Shown here piece by piece: positions 52,625-60,950 of a stretch of DNA of 64,000 bases. The position numbers and the translations under genes were made by a program. The notes below the pieces were generated by a model. That model was not told the origin of the DNA. It worked only from the letters and a program-made list of their open reading frames with translations, and made no database searches. Within the stretch, counting starts at the first letter, position 1, and the number at the start of each line of letters is the position of its first letter. The DNA is from JBOFDK01 sp051646925 (GTDB lineage: Bacteria > Bacillota > Clostridia > Lachnospirales > Cellulosilyticaceae), in NCBI GenBank assembly GCA_051646925.1, contig JBOFDK010000090.1, positions 1-64,000 of the forward strand. The letters run 5' to 3'.

Positions 52625-53485
52625 TTATTTTTCATTTAATTTATTTTCAATTTTATTTTTAATTTTACGCATCTTTTCATTACTAATAGTTATATTATGC
52701 ATTTTTTCATACGCTTCAATTGCTTGATAAAATAGCATATCAAATCCATTCATCGTTTTGATGCCTTTTTCTCTTGCTGTTTTCAAAAAAAGCGTCTCTT
52801 TTGGGTTGTATATAAGGTCAATCGCTATATCCGCATGTTCTAATACTTCGTTTGAACATTCTGGCATAATATCTTTTAATTCTCCCATACCAACTCCGCT
52901 CGCTTGAATAACTATATCTACATTTATTTTACCTGCATTTTTGTAATCACCAACTTCTACAGGTATTTTGTAGTAATATTCCAAACGATTTTTGAGATTT
53001 TGCGCATTATCTATCGTTCTATTAAATAAAATTAACGATTTTGCTTCTTCTATTACACATAAACATGCTGCAATACCCGCACCACCGCTACCTATAATAG
53101 CTATTTTTTTATTTTTAATGCTAATATTTTGACATTCCATAGCACGTTTTAAGCCATTAATATCTGTATTATACCCTTTGTAACCTTCTTCTGTTTTGAC
53201 TAATGTATTTACCGCATGCGCTTTTTTAGCTGTATCATCTATTTCATCTAAACATGGCATAATTAGCTGTTTGTACGGCATAGTCACATTAATTCCTTGT
53301 ATTCCAAGTGTATATGCCCCTTTTACTACTTCTTCAAAATCCGTAGTTGTCACATTAAACGGAACATATACACTATTATTGTTTAAAATTTCATTAATCG
53401 TATTGTGTATAAGTGGTGAAAGCGTATGCTCTATCGGACTTCCTATAATTCCGCATACACTACTAGTTCCGTTTATGTTTTTCAT
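52625..53485 (-). CDS. aroE: Shikimate dehydrogenase
   Basis: A 286-aa NADP-dependent enzyme reducing 3-dehydroshikimate. Motifs are GIIGSPIEHTLSPLIHN, NVTMPYKQ (catalytic Lys), GYNTDINGL, the nucleotide loop IGSGGAGIAACLC and NGFDMLFYQAIEAYE. I chose ATG 53485; the TTG three codons earlier sits too close to AAGGTAG. It overlaps the yqeG gene by 23 bases, matching the yqeG-aroE linkage of Firmicutes. The C-terminus ends in a Lys/Asn/Glu low-complexity tail. Confidence 0.94.
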   Translation of the reverse strand: MKNINGTSSVCGIIGSPIEHTLSPLIHNTINEILNNNSVYVPFNVTTTDFEEVVKGAYTLGIQGINVTMPYKQLIMPCLDEIDDTAKKAHAVNTLVKTEEGYKGYNTDINGLKRAMECQNISIKNKKIAIIGSGGAGIAACLCVIEEAKSLILFNRTIDNAQNLKNRLEYYYKIPVEVGDYKNAGKINVDIVIQASGVGMGELKDIMPECSNEVLEHADIAIDLIYNPKETLFLKTAREKGIKTMNGFDMLFYQAIEAYEKMHNITISNEKMRKIKNKIENKLNEK

Positions 53486-53966
53486 AATGCGCAACTACCT
53501 TTTTTTCAATACCTCGTTTAATTTTTGTAATCCATTCATCTTTATCACTAACTGGTACTACTAATACTGAGTACATACCACATCTATTACCTGCAAAAAT
53601 ATCTGTAAAAATCTGATCTCCAACCATAGCAACTTCTCTAGTGTCTAAGTTCATAAGTGTTGTAGCTTTTTTTAGCCCTTGTCTACTAGGTTTACGAGAT
53701 TTATGCAGTGCAAAAACTTTTAATTTTTCATTAAATCTAATTACTCTATCTTCTGTATTGTTTGATGCCAAACAAATTTGAAACCCTTCTTGTTTTAATT
53801 TTTCAAAAAAAGTTATGATTTCTTCTGTAGGATGCTCTACATCGTATGGCACTAACGTATTATCAATATCAAAAATAATACCTTTAATATTTTTTTTCTT
53901 AAAATCCTCTATCGGCAGTTCAAAAATAGATTTAATGTATGTGTTTGGATACAGCCCTCTAATCAT
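53463..53966 (-). CDS. YqeG family HAD IIIA phosphatase
   Basis: A 167-aa HAD-superfamily protein of the YqeG type. The catalytic motif GIIFDIDNTLVPYD is at about residues 30-43, ASNNTEDRV is motif II, and MVGDQIFTDIFAGNR motif IV. The substrate is uncertain; some relatives act on phosphatidylglycerophosphate. It comes after the pilus cluster and before aroE. Confidence 0.92.
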   Translation of the reverse strand: MIRGLYPNTYIKSIFELPIEDFKKKNIKGIIFDIDNTLVPYDVEHPTEEIITFFEKLKQEGFQICLASNNTEDRVIRFNEKLKVFALHKSRKPSRQGLKKATTLMNLDTREVAMVGDQIFTDIFAGNRCGMYSVLVVPVSDKDEWITKIKRGIEKKVVAHYEKHKRN

Positions 53967-54096
53967 GTTAAATCCTCCATTTATTTAAATTTTTATCTAT
54001 CTATATATCTTATTCTATATCTGCTATTAGTATATCACTTCGTTATTAATTTTTATAGCACTTAATCTTTGTTTTAATAATACTTAAGCTTTATTT

Positions 54097-54939
54097 TTAA
54101 GGCTTGCGTTCATGTTTTATAAAAACATTTTTCACTTCTAAAAAACCGCTATCTATCGTACCTCCATATATATATTGTTCCCATTTTATTGGTGTATAAA
54201 CAATAATTTTCATAGGTGTATACGTAATATGTCTACTATATTGCTTATTCATTTTATCCGTTTTATCAACTGTAGTTTTAATAACTAAATGTGCGCGATT
54301 TAATTCCATTTCTATAGTGTTTAATGCTGCGCTATGCTGACTAAGCATTTCTCCTTTTTTAATTCCAATTATTATTTTTAATAACGTATTGTAAACAGTC
54401 GTATAATTACTAAGCCTACTCATCTCTTTTTTTAGCACTACATCCTCTACACGTTTAGTTTTTTCAAATGCTATTTCTGTAACTACATTAACTAAATGTT
54501 CATCGTATATATTATTATATGCAACGCGGCCCTTTTGTGACTGCAAAAAACTAAATGTTGGAGCATTATTTTTCATTTCATTATATTGTTCAGTTATTAA
54601 ACTATATGCTAACGCTTGCGCAAGTTGCATAATTTGCTTTTTATCCGTTTCATCTTCAGATATTATTAGTTCATATGGCAACAAATCAATCAAAAAACTT
54701 GCAACATAAACTTCTGTCTCTCGCAATAAATCATTCATTTGTTGCTCTACCTTTACTGGAATTTCTTCCACAACAATTTGCCCTATTTGTGATTTTTCAT
54801 GTATTTGCTGCATTTCCTGATTTTGAATAGTTAAATGCATCATACCACTTCCTAAGCTTAATACAAGCGCCATAATAACTAAGGTTGGTAATAACGTATA
54901 TCCTCTACTATTTGAAATGTATGCGCTAAACGACTTGAT
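54097..54939 (-). CDS. PilX-like pilus protein with unclear start codon
   Basis: The first ATG (54873) lies inside the membrane helix. Reading upstream in frame gives SFSAYISNSRG/YTLLPTLVIMALVL, a plausible class III prepilin leader and helix without the usual Glu at +5, as in some PilX-type minor pilins. No ATG, GTG or TTG exists at the right place; an ATC at 54939, eleven bases after AGGAG, would give 280 aa starting MKSFS. The overlap with the upstream prepilin gene is then 61 bases. The soluble part (about 40-280) is helical and unrecognised. The start is inference. Confidence 0.65.
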   Translation of the reverse strand: MKSFSAYISNSRGYTLLPTLVIMALVLSLGSGMMHLTIQNQEMQQIHEKSQIGQIVVEEIPVKVEQQMNDLLRETEVYVASFLIDLLPYELIISEDETDKKQIMQLAQALAYSLITEQYNEMKNNAPTFSFLQSQKGRVAYNNIYDEHLVNVVTEIAFEKTKRVEDVVLKKEMSRLSNYTTVYNTLLKIIIGIKKGEMLSQHSAALNTIEMELNRAHLVIKTTVDKTDKMNKQYSRHITYTPMKIIVYTPIKWEQYIYGGTIDSGFLEVKNVFIKHERKP

Positions 54940-55895
54940 ACTGCATCCTCTCCTTTTTTTGTAACAGCAACTACAAGCAATTTGCTACTTTTATCATTTT
55001 GTTCGTTATAATAAACCGTAACTGGTTTTTGATTTTCCGAAATAACTTTAGCTTTTGGCATAGTACTACTTTGAATTACTTCTACAATAATAGGCATTCC
55101 TGAGTTATTGTCTATTACAAATGGAGTCTCCAAATCACTTGCATTTAAACTCATCAAATCTAGTTCAAGCGTAATTGGAAAATGAACAAAAAGCGTAGGA
55201 TTAACACCTGCTAATGGTATAGATTTAATATTATAATATATATCATTTTCTCTTTCTTTTCCCTGCGATACTAATACAAATGAGCCATTCGCATTTATAC
55301 TTGCCATATCCGTCTTGTCCTTAAAAGGATTCATAGATATTACATTCATTCTAATAACGCCATGCGAGGCTTTTTTTGCCAAAAGCGGAGTATACTTTGT
55401 AAAGTCGTTTACATCTAGCAGCTTATCTATAATAGCTTCGCCCTCTATTTGATTTTCTGTCGTTATAACTTTTACATTTTCTTTTAATGTTTGCGAAAAT
55501 CCATCTACTACGATATCACTACTTTTTGTAGTGTTTGGCAGCGTAACAACTCCTATATGGTACGCAAATTTTTTAAGCTGAAGCGCATCTTCTAGCCACT
55601 TTTCTTCATATCCTGCTTTTTTTAAAATATTAACTATATTAGCATCTCTACTACTATTTATAATTTCATCTATAATTATTTCATCATTAATCATTCCACT
55701 TAAAACATTACTACAACTATACGCTTCTTGTTTGTTACGACTTTTTTTATACGTTTTCATAGAAAAAGAATTACTCATCCATAGCATTTGAATAATAATC
55801 ATAACAAGTGCTAAACTTATAATTACTTCAACTATAGTTACTCCATTTTCTTCCCTTTTCACATTTGCTTTCATTATGTTATTTTTTATACACAT
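54879..55895 (-). CDS. Type IV prepilin-like minor pilin, 338 aa
   Basis: A 338-aa protein with a prepilin leader: KREENG/VTIVEV (Glu at +5) and the helix IISLALVMIIIQMLWM. The globular part is large for a minor pilin and unrecognised, with many Asn/Val-rich beta-like stretches. The start overlaps the PilO-like gene by 10 bases; the ATG at 55874 (MKANVKREENG) is an alternative, as neither has a good ribosome site. Confidence 0.8.
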   Translation of the reverse strand: MCIKNNIMKANVKREENGVTIVEVIISLALVMIIIQMLWMSNSFSMKTYKKSRNKQEAYSCSNVLSGMINDEIIIDEIINSSRDANIVNILKKAGYEEKWLEDALQLKKFAYHIGVVTLPNTTKSSDIVVDGFSQTLKENVKVITTENQIEGEAIIDKLLDVNDFTKYTPLLAKKASHGVIRMNVISMNPFKDKTDMASINANGSFVLVSQGKERENDIYYNIKSIPLAGVNPTLFVHFPITLELDLMSLNASDLETPFVIDNNSGMPIIVEVIQSSTMPKAKVISENQKPVTVYYNEQNDKSSKLLVVAVTKKGEDAVSSRLAHTFQIVEDIRYYQP

Positions 55896-56416
55896 ATCAT
55901 ATGCAACCTTAACGTCATCGCCGTATAGTACGTATTATCATTTTGCACATATGTCGTAACATTTTCAATTTGAAGTGCATCGTATTTTTTTATATTTTCA
56001 AAAAAACGTATATTTACATCCAAATCACCCGCAAATGCAAGTGTATAAACTGCCTCCTCAAAAAATTCACTATCTGTACATTCGCTATTTTCATATGTTT
56101 CAAAACGTTCTACTTTACCACCTAATACTTCTATAGTCTCCATTAAGTTTTGCAACAATATAACTTCGTCATCAGTGTTTATTAGTGCTACTTTTTCATC
56201 TTCATACATTTGCTGATTAATAAAAACTTGGTACATTTCATCTAACAACGTAGCATCGCTATCATATAGTTCCTGCATTTGTTTATTAATATCATTTAGG
56301 CATATGCTACTAAAAATTATAATTACTATAACAATAGTGTATACTATAAATTTTTTCTGCATCTTACCAAAATATTTATTGTTTTTTTCAAATAAACTTC
56401 GTATATTTTTTTTCAT
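55886..56416 (-). CDS. PilO-like inner-membrane pilus assembly protein
   Basis: A 176-aa bitopic protein. A short basic N-terminus is followed by a membrane helix (KFIVYTIVIVIIIFSSICL), a coiled-coil-like stretch (NDINKQMQELYDSDATLLDE) and a small C-terminal domain with the FAGDLDVNIRFFENI strand typical of PilO. GAGGTG precedes ATG 56416. It follows the PilM/PilN-like gene, as in pilM-N-O clusters. The family call rests on topology and context. Confidence 0.65.
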   Translation of the reverse strand: MKKNIRSLFEKNNKYFGKMQKKFIVYTIVIVIIIFSSICLNDINKQMQELYDSDATLLDEMYQVFINQQMYEDEKVALINTDDEVILLQNLMETIEVLGGKVERFETYENSECTDSEFFEEAVYTLAFAGDLDVNIRFFENIKKYDALQIENVTTYVQNDNTYYTAMTLRLHMICV

Positions 56417-56455
56417 AACTACACCTCTAATCATATATTTGGGATAGTTTATCAA

Positions 56456-57802
56456 TTAATCTTCATCTGCCACACTTAAAACTGGTTGCACTTTTGTAAC
56501 AGTTACAGTATATATTTCACTTTGTCCATTACTTTTTTGAATGTGATGCATTATATCATAATCTACAAACTCTTCTTTCATCTTTGTAACCATCTCCAAA
56601 AATTTCACTGTATCTTTTTCTATACAGTCAATTTTAAAACTTTTTATTTTTTCATTCATAGTTAATGCATCAAATTTTACATTTGGACTTTGTTTTCGTA
56701 TCCACTCACACACCGACCTCGCAAACTCTTTTTCTTCATAAATATTATATTGTAACTGCTTAACCGCTTGGCTCTTATCATAATTTTTAGCATCTTCATA
56801 TCTCATATCGTAAACATTATTTAACCTATCATCATCTAATGCAGCTTTTACATCAATATGTTTTGTCATAGTTTCTAATATACTTTTTGATGATTGCTGA
56901 ATATATACAAGGCCTATTAAAATGCTTACCAAACTAACATAATGAATCAGTTTAGATGCTGTTATAAATTGATTTTTTTCATGAATTATTTTAACCAACT
57001 TAAACCATAACTTTATACGTTTTATATTATGTCTTTGCAATGCACATTCAGTATTATCAGATATTGACACTCTCCAATCTATATCACTGTTATATGTTTT
57101 TAATTTTTCTAACGTTAGCGTATCACTTTCTACAATATAACTATTTATCCCATCTTTATTTTCTTCCATATTGTTTATATGATGATTTAATTGCTGCAAT
57201 GCAAAATGAGAATTGATTTTAACCGCGCGCCAACAAATATTACCTCGAATATACATACCACAAATTCCTGATTGGTCATCATAAAAAACAAGCGCACCTT
57301 TTTCTTCATTACTACTAATTTGATTTGCAATATACTCTTCATACGGTATAATTTTTTTGAATTTTATCTTGGTTGTTTTTTTCATATTCTCAAATGCTTC
57401 TAAAATATTTTTATCAATTCCTAATATTTGACCATGAAAATTTTTGTTATCTGTATCCTTTTTATTCATAATATAAAAAAATTTATAATCATTTACTTCT
57501 TCACCTAACACACTTAAATGATGATTTTTAATAATATTTTTAAAAACATGCCCGCTACATGACGGAATTTCAAACTCTCGCCTTATAACTCGCAAATTTT
57601 TCATAACAATATATACCGCACAATACACTCCTCCGTAACGATGTGTGTACTTTTCTATAAATCTTTTCACTTGCTGAAATATTTGAGTCATATCCTTTTC
57701 ATATAACCTATACTTTTTATAATGTAATTTTCCATAAATGTCATCATAGCGTCTAATCTCAAGTTGTAAATTATCGATTGTTACTAAGATACACCTTTCC
57801 AC
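56456..57802 (-). CDS. PilM/PilN-like pilus assembly protein (apparent fusion)
   Basis: A 448-aa protein. The N-terminal 275 residues look like a degenerate actin-fold PilM: LVTIDNLQLEIRRYDD, then GALVFYDDQSGICGMYIRG with the aspartates of a nucleotide-type fold. One membrane helix follows at about 285-302 (YVSLVSILIGLVYIQQ), then a periplasm-side domain typical of PilN (ARSVCEWIRKQSPNVKFDAL). It would thus combine PilM and PilN in one chain. The GTG start at 57802 overlaps the upstream prepilin gene. Confidence 0.6.
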   Translation of the reverse strand: MERCILVTIDNLQLEIRRYDDIYGKLHYKKYRLYEKDMTQIFQQVKRFIEKYTHRYGGVYCAVYIVMKNLRVIRREFEIPSCSGHVFKNIIKNHHLSVLGEEVNDYKFFYIMNKKDTDNKNFHGQILGIDKNILEAFENMKKTTKIKFKKIIPYEEYIANQISSNEEKGALVFYDDQSGICGMYIRGNICWRAVKINSHFALQQLNHHINNMEENKDGINSYIVESDTLTLEKLKTYNSDIDWRVSISDNTECALQRHNIKRIKLWFKLVKIIHEKNQFITASKLIHYVSLVSILIGLVYIQQSSKSILETMTKHIDVKAALDDDRLNNVYDMRYEDAKNYDKSQAVKQLQYNIYEEKEFARSVCEWIRKQSPNVKFDALTMNEKIKSFKIDCIEKDTVKFLEMVTKMKEEFVDYDIMHHIQKSNGQSEIYTVTVTKVQPVLSVADED

Positions 57803-58374
57803 TGCCCTATCTTCGCCTCCTTATGTTTAAGCGTCATATTTATAAATCTTTGATGCAAATTATCATACATATCTTTCATCTGAATATTTAAAAATAACTT
57901 ATCTCCTATAGACTCTACTTGAAATGTGGTCGGTAAATCTGATAATAGTTGCGATTGATATACTAGTTTAATTTTTATACGATCTATCATCTGTTCTTGC
58001 CTTATTTCCAAAGTTTTTTCAAGAGATTTTCCATTTTGGTCAATACCATTTTTATCAAATATTATTCGTTTTACGTTGTATATTCCATCTTTAACTTCTG
58101 CTTCTTGCCCTACTCTGTGTTCTTTATGTGATACATCAATCTCACGCCCATCACTAGACAGTGCTATAACACACACCATCTCTGATAATTGAATGCTTTC
58201 ATGAATGAACTGCTCAACAAATTTTATTTCATTTAGTATTGATTGGTCTTGTTTTAGCTTCGTATATGCCCGCACACTTTGCGCGCCAACTGATAATACA
58301 CTCATCAAACTTATAGTTCCTACAGCTATCGTTACTAATACCTCAACTAATGTCATACCTTTTTCATTCATCAT
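57784..58374 (-). CDS. Type IV prepilin-like minor pilin, 196 aa
   Basis: A 196-aa protein with the leader MNEKG/MTLVEV (Glu at +5) and the helix LVTIAVGTISLMSVLSVGA. The soluble domain is rich in beta segments and resembles GspJ/PilW-type minor pilins. AAAGG precedes the paired ATGs at 58374 and 58371. It is the first gene after the terminator behind pilD. Confidence 0.82.
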   Translation of the reverse strand: MMNEKGMTLVEVLVTIAVGTISLMSVLSVGAQSVRAYTKLKQDQSILNEIKFVEQFIHESIQLSEMVCVIALSSDGREIDVSHKEHRVGQEAEVKDGIYNVKRIIFDKNGIDQNGKSLEKTLEIRQEQMIDRIKIKLVYQSQLLSDLPTTFQVESIGDKLFLNIQMKDMYDNLHQRFINMTLKHKEAKIGQWKGVS

Positions 58375-58488
58375 CTAACCTTTCTATTAATGTTTCTGTT
58401 AGTAAATTTTTCCCAAATTAATAACGTTATAATCAATGACTTTTATATTTTTTAAATTTTCTGTATTTTGCACACATTTAAAATTGAC

Positions 58489-58523
58489 AAAAAAAAAGCC
58501 GATACATATGTATTGGCTTCTCT
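58489..58523 (-). terminator. Terminator after pilD
   Basis: AGCC-A-ATACAT/ATGTAT-C-GGCT forms a stem with one mismatch, followed by nine Ts on the minus strand, 11 bases beyond the pilD stop. Confidence 0.75.
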
Positions 58524-58533
58524 TAAATATATT

Positions 58534-59325
58534 TTATAATAATTGACTCATAACCCATTCTGTATACGTAGTAATAATCACTTGACCATAAAAAAAGCTA
58601 ATTATACCTCCTATACTCAAAAAAGGTCCAAATGGAAATTGTACACTTTCCTTATTTCGCATATATATTACTCCGCCGTAAATAGAACCTACTATAGAGC
58701 CTATTAATAACGTTAAAAAAACTAATGACGGTGACGTGAACAATCCTATCATTCCTATATACCTAACGTCTCCATATCCCATGCCTTCTTTTTTTAACAA
58801 TATAAACGATAAATAAAAAACAAGCGCTATAACTCCGTATCCTATCGCACCCGCTATAAGCGCATTGATTAAAATCATCCAATCATTATTTTCAATACTA
58901 ATTGCAACCTGCAATGCTACTGCTATAATACTACCTGTAACTATAATGCTAGTTGGTAAAATCATATGCGCTGCATCAATCATAGTAAGCACTATAACAA
59001 ACGAAATAAAAGCAAATGCAAGCAATGTTTGAAACGAAATCCCAAAATGCAAAAATGCAAGCACATAACCTACACCGTTTGCTAGCTCAACAAGCGGATA
59101 CTGCATACTTACCTTGTCTCCGCAATATTTACACTTGCCTCTAAGCGCTACGTAACTAATAACTGGCACCAAATCTAATACACCTAACCTATGCTTGCAA
59201 CTTTGACAATTCGATGGCGGAAAATCAATACGCTCATTGTTTGGAATACGATAAATACAGACGTTCAAAAAACTTCCTATAATGATACCTAATATAAAAA
59301 TCATTAGTATAAATGCGAACATCAT
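58534..59325 (-). CDS. pilD: Prepilin peptidase / N-methyltransferase
   Basis: A 263-aa polytopic enzyme that cleaves and N-methylates prepilins. The N-terminal zinc loop has two CxxC pairs (NCQSCKHRLG, KCKYCGD), and the catalytic aspartates are in LTMIDAAHM and GYGDVRYIG. Eight or so helices follow. It serves the at least five prepilin-like genes in this window. AGGAG precedes the ATG; the pilA terminator lies just upstream. Confidence 0.95.
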   Translation of the reverse strand: MMFAFILMIFILGIIIGSFLNVCIYRIPNNERIDFPPSNCQSCKHRLGVLDLVPVISYVALRGKCKYCGDKVSMQYPLVELANGVGYVLAFLHFGISFQTLLAFAFISFVIVLTMIDAAHMILPTSIIVTGSIIAVALQVAISIENNDWMILINALIAGAIGYGVIALVFYLSFILLKKEGMGYGDVRYIGMIGLFTSPSLVFLTLLIGSIVGSIYGGVIYMRNKESVQFPFGPFLSIGGIISFFYGQVIITTYTEWVMSQLL

Positions 59326-59340
59326 ATCAATCTCTCCTTA

Positions 59341-59377
59341 TAAAAAAAAGGCATTAATGTGCGCATTAATGCCTTTC
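59341..59377 (-). terminator. Terminator/attenuator after the major pilin gene
   Basis: A perfect 13-bp stem AAAGGCATTAATG/CATTAATGCCTTT with a 4-base loop, followed by eight Ts on the minus strand. It lies 13 bases after the pilin stop and 16 before the pilD start, so pilD onward depends on readthrough or another promoter. Confidence 0.9.
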
Positions 59378-59389
59378 TTGAATTTATTA

Positions 59390-59770
59390 TTATTCTACTG
59401 GTTCTGGCCAGTAACCTACTTCATGAGTACTTTCAAGTGTAGCATTCAGATCTTCGTCTATGCTAACATTAAAGTCTTCATCTTTTGTATACCTAACAAA
59501 AATTTCAGAACCACTTGTATTATATTGAATAAGTCCTTTTTTACCATCAATAACAGACTTTACTTCTGATACAACTTCGTCCTCTTTACCTTCAGCAATA
59601 GCTCCTGCAATTGCACGACCTGCTGTTGCTGCCGCTGCTCTGTTATTTGCTATGTTTGCTTTGTTTATGTAACCAAGTAATGATGGAACCATCATAGCTG
59701 CAAGAACACCGATAATAGCAATAACTACTATCATTTCTACTAATGTAAAACCTTTTTGATTTTTTTTCAT
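59390..59770 (-). CDS. pilA: Major type IV pilin
   Basis: A 126-aa pilin precursor with the leader MKKNQKG/FTLVEMIVVIAIIGVLAAMM (Phe at +1, Glu at +5). The helix continues into SLLGYINKANIANNRAAAATAGRAIAGAIAEG; the small, Cys-free globular part ends VGYWPEPVE. Its strong separate promoter and following terminator fit the most abundant subunit of the pilus. Confidence 0.93.
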   Translation of the reverse strand: MKKNQKGFTLVEMIVVIAIIGVLAAMMVPSLLGYINKANIANNRAAAATAGRAIAGAIAEGKEDEVVSEVKSVIDGKKGLIQYNTSGSEIFVRYTKDEDFNVSIDEDLNATLESTHEVGYWPEPVE

Positions 59771-59830
59771 TGTCTAATCTCCCTTTGAAATTTATATTTA
59801 CTAATAACAATTATTAGCATTAACACTACT

Positions 59831-59859
59831 ATTATACTACTATCTTAAACTATGTTCAA
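59831..59859 (-). promoter_or_regulatory. SigA-type promoter of pilA
   Basis: On the minus strand TTGAAC and TATAAT are exactly 17 bases apart. The 5' leader of about 55 bases contains a CTAATAA/TTATTAG stem (59800-59816) that could protect the message. Confidence 0.8.
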
Positions 59860-59885
59860 GTGTTTATTTGCAATAAAGTTTATTT

Positions 59886-60938
59886 TTACATTAATCTTTT
59901 TAAATCTTCTGGATTAATGCAATTAGTCATAGCTTCAGCCTGTGATATAACTCCTTGTTTTACAAGTGTTGCAAGATGTCCATCTAGTGTTTGCATACCG
60001 AGTCTTAGATTAGTTTGCATAGATGAACTTATTTGGTGTGTTTTCTCATCTCTAATCATATTCCTTATAGCATCTGTCATAACTAGGATTTCCATAGCTA
60101 GTGCGCGGCCTTTGCCATCGGCACGAACTATTAGATTTTGCGTAATTATACCTTCTAGTACACTTGCTAGCTGAATACGAATTTGGTGTTGTTGCCCTGC
60201 TGGAAAACTATCAATAATACGATCTATCGTATTACTTGCACCTTTTGTATGTAGTGTTGATAGTACTAAGTGACCTGTTTCAGATGCAGTGATAGCTGCT
60301 TGAATAGTCTCTAAATCTCTCATTTCTCCTACAAGTATAACGTCTGGATCTTCACGCATTGCGGCTCTCAGTGCTCTAGAGAAACTCATAGTATCATCAC
60401 CAACTTCTCTTTGGTTTATGATACAGTTTCCATGTTTATGCAAATATTCTAGTGGGTCTTCAATTGTAATAATATGCCCACGTCTTGACCTATTAATATA
60501 GTCTACAAGTGCCGCAAGTGTAGTAGACTTTCCACTTCCTGTCGGTCCTGTAACAAGTATTAGCCCTCTTGGTTTTGTAGCTAAATCTTTAAATATTGGT
60601 GGTAATCCCAAATCTTCTAAAGATGGAATTTTACAAATTAGTAGTCTTATTGCTAAACAATATGTAGCACGCTGTTTATATGCGTTTACACGAAAACGTC
60701 CTGTTCCTTCTATCACAAAAGAAAAATCTATATCTCCTTGTTCTAGCAAAACTTTTTTTCTTTCTTCATTTACAATAGAAAATACCAATATCTCAGCATC
60801 TCTTGGCGTTACTTTGCCATAGTCTCCTAGTGGTCTCAACCTACCATTCACCCGTACCATAGGTGGCATCCCAACTGTAATATGTAAGTCTGACCCGCCT
60901 TGTTCACCAGCTTCTTTAAGTAATTGCTCCACTATCAT
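59886..60938 (-). CDS. pilT: Type IV pilus retraction ATPase PilT
   Basis: A 350-aa hexameric ATPase that depolymerises pili. Walker A is VTGPTGSGKSTTLAALV, the Asp box and Walker B (DPDVILVGEMRD) are present, and the His box is LHTKGASNTIDRIIDSFP. The C-terminal DAIRNMIRDEKTHQI corresponds to the PilT-specific AIRNLIRE motif. It follows pilB by 12 bases. Confidence 0.95.
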   Translation of the reverse strand: MIVEQLLKEAGEQGGSDLHITVGMPPMVRVNGRLRPLGDYGKVTPRDAEILVFSIVNEERKKVLLEQGDIDFSFVIEGTGRFRVNAYKQRATYCLAIRLLICKIPSLEDLGLPPIFKDLATKPRGLILVTGPTGSGKSTTLAALVDYINRSRRGHIITIEDPLEYLHKHGNCIINQREVGDDTMSFSRALRAAMREDPDVILVGEMRDLETIQAAITASETGHLVLSTLHTKGASNTIDRIIDSFPAGQQHQIRIQLASVLEGIITQNLIVRADGKGRALAMEILVMTDAIRNMIRDEKTHQISSSMQTNLRLGMQTLDGHLATLVKQGVISQAEAMTNCINPEDLKRLM

Positions 60939-60950
60939 ATATTCTTCCCC

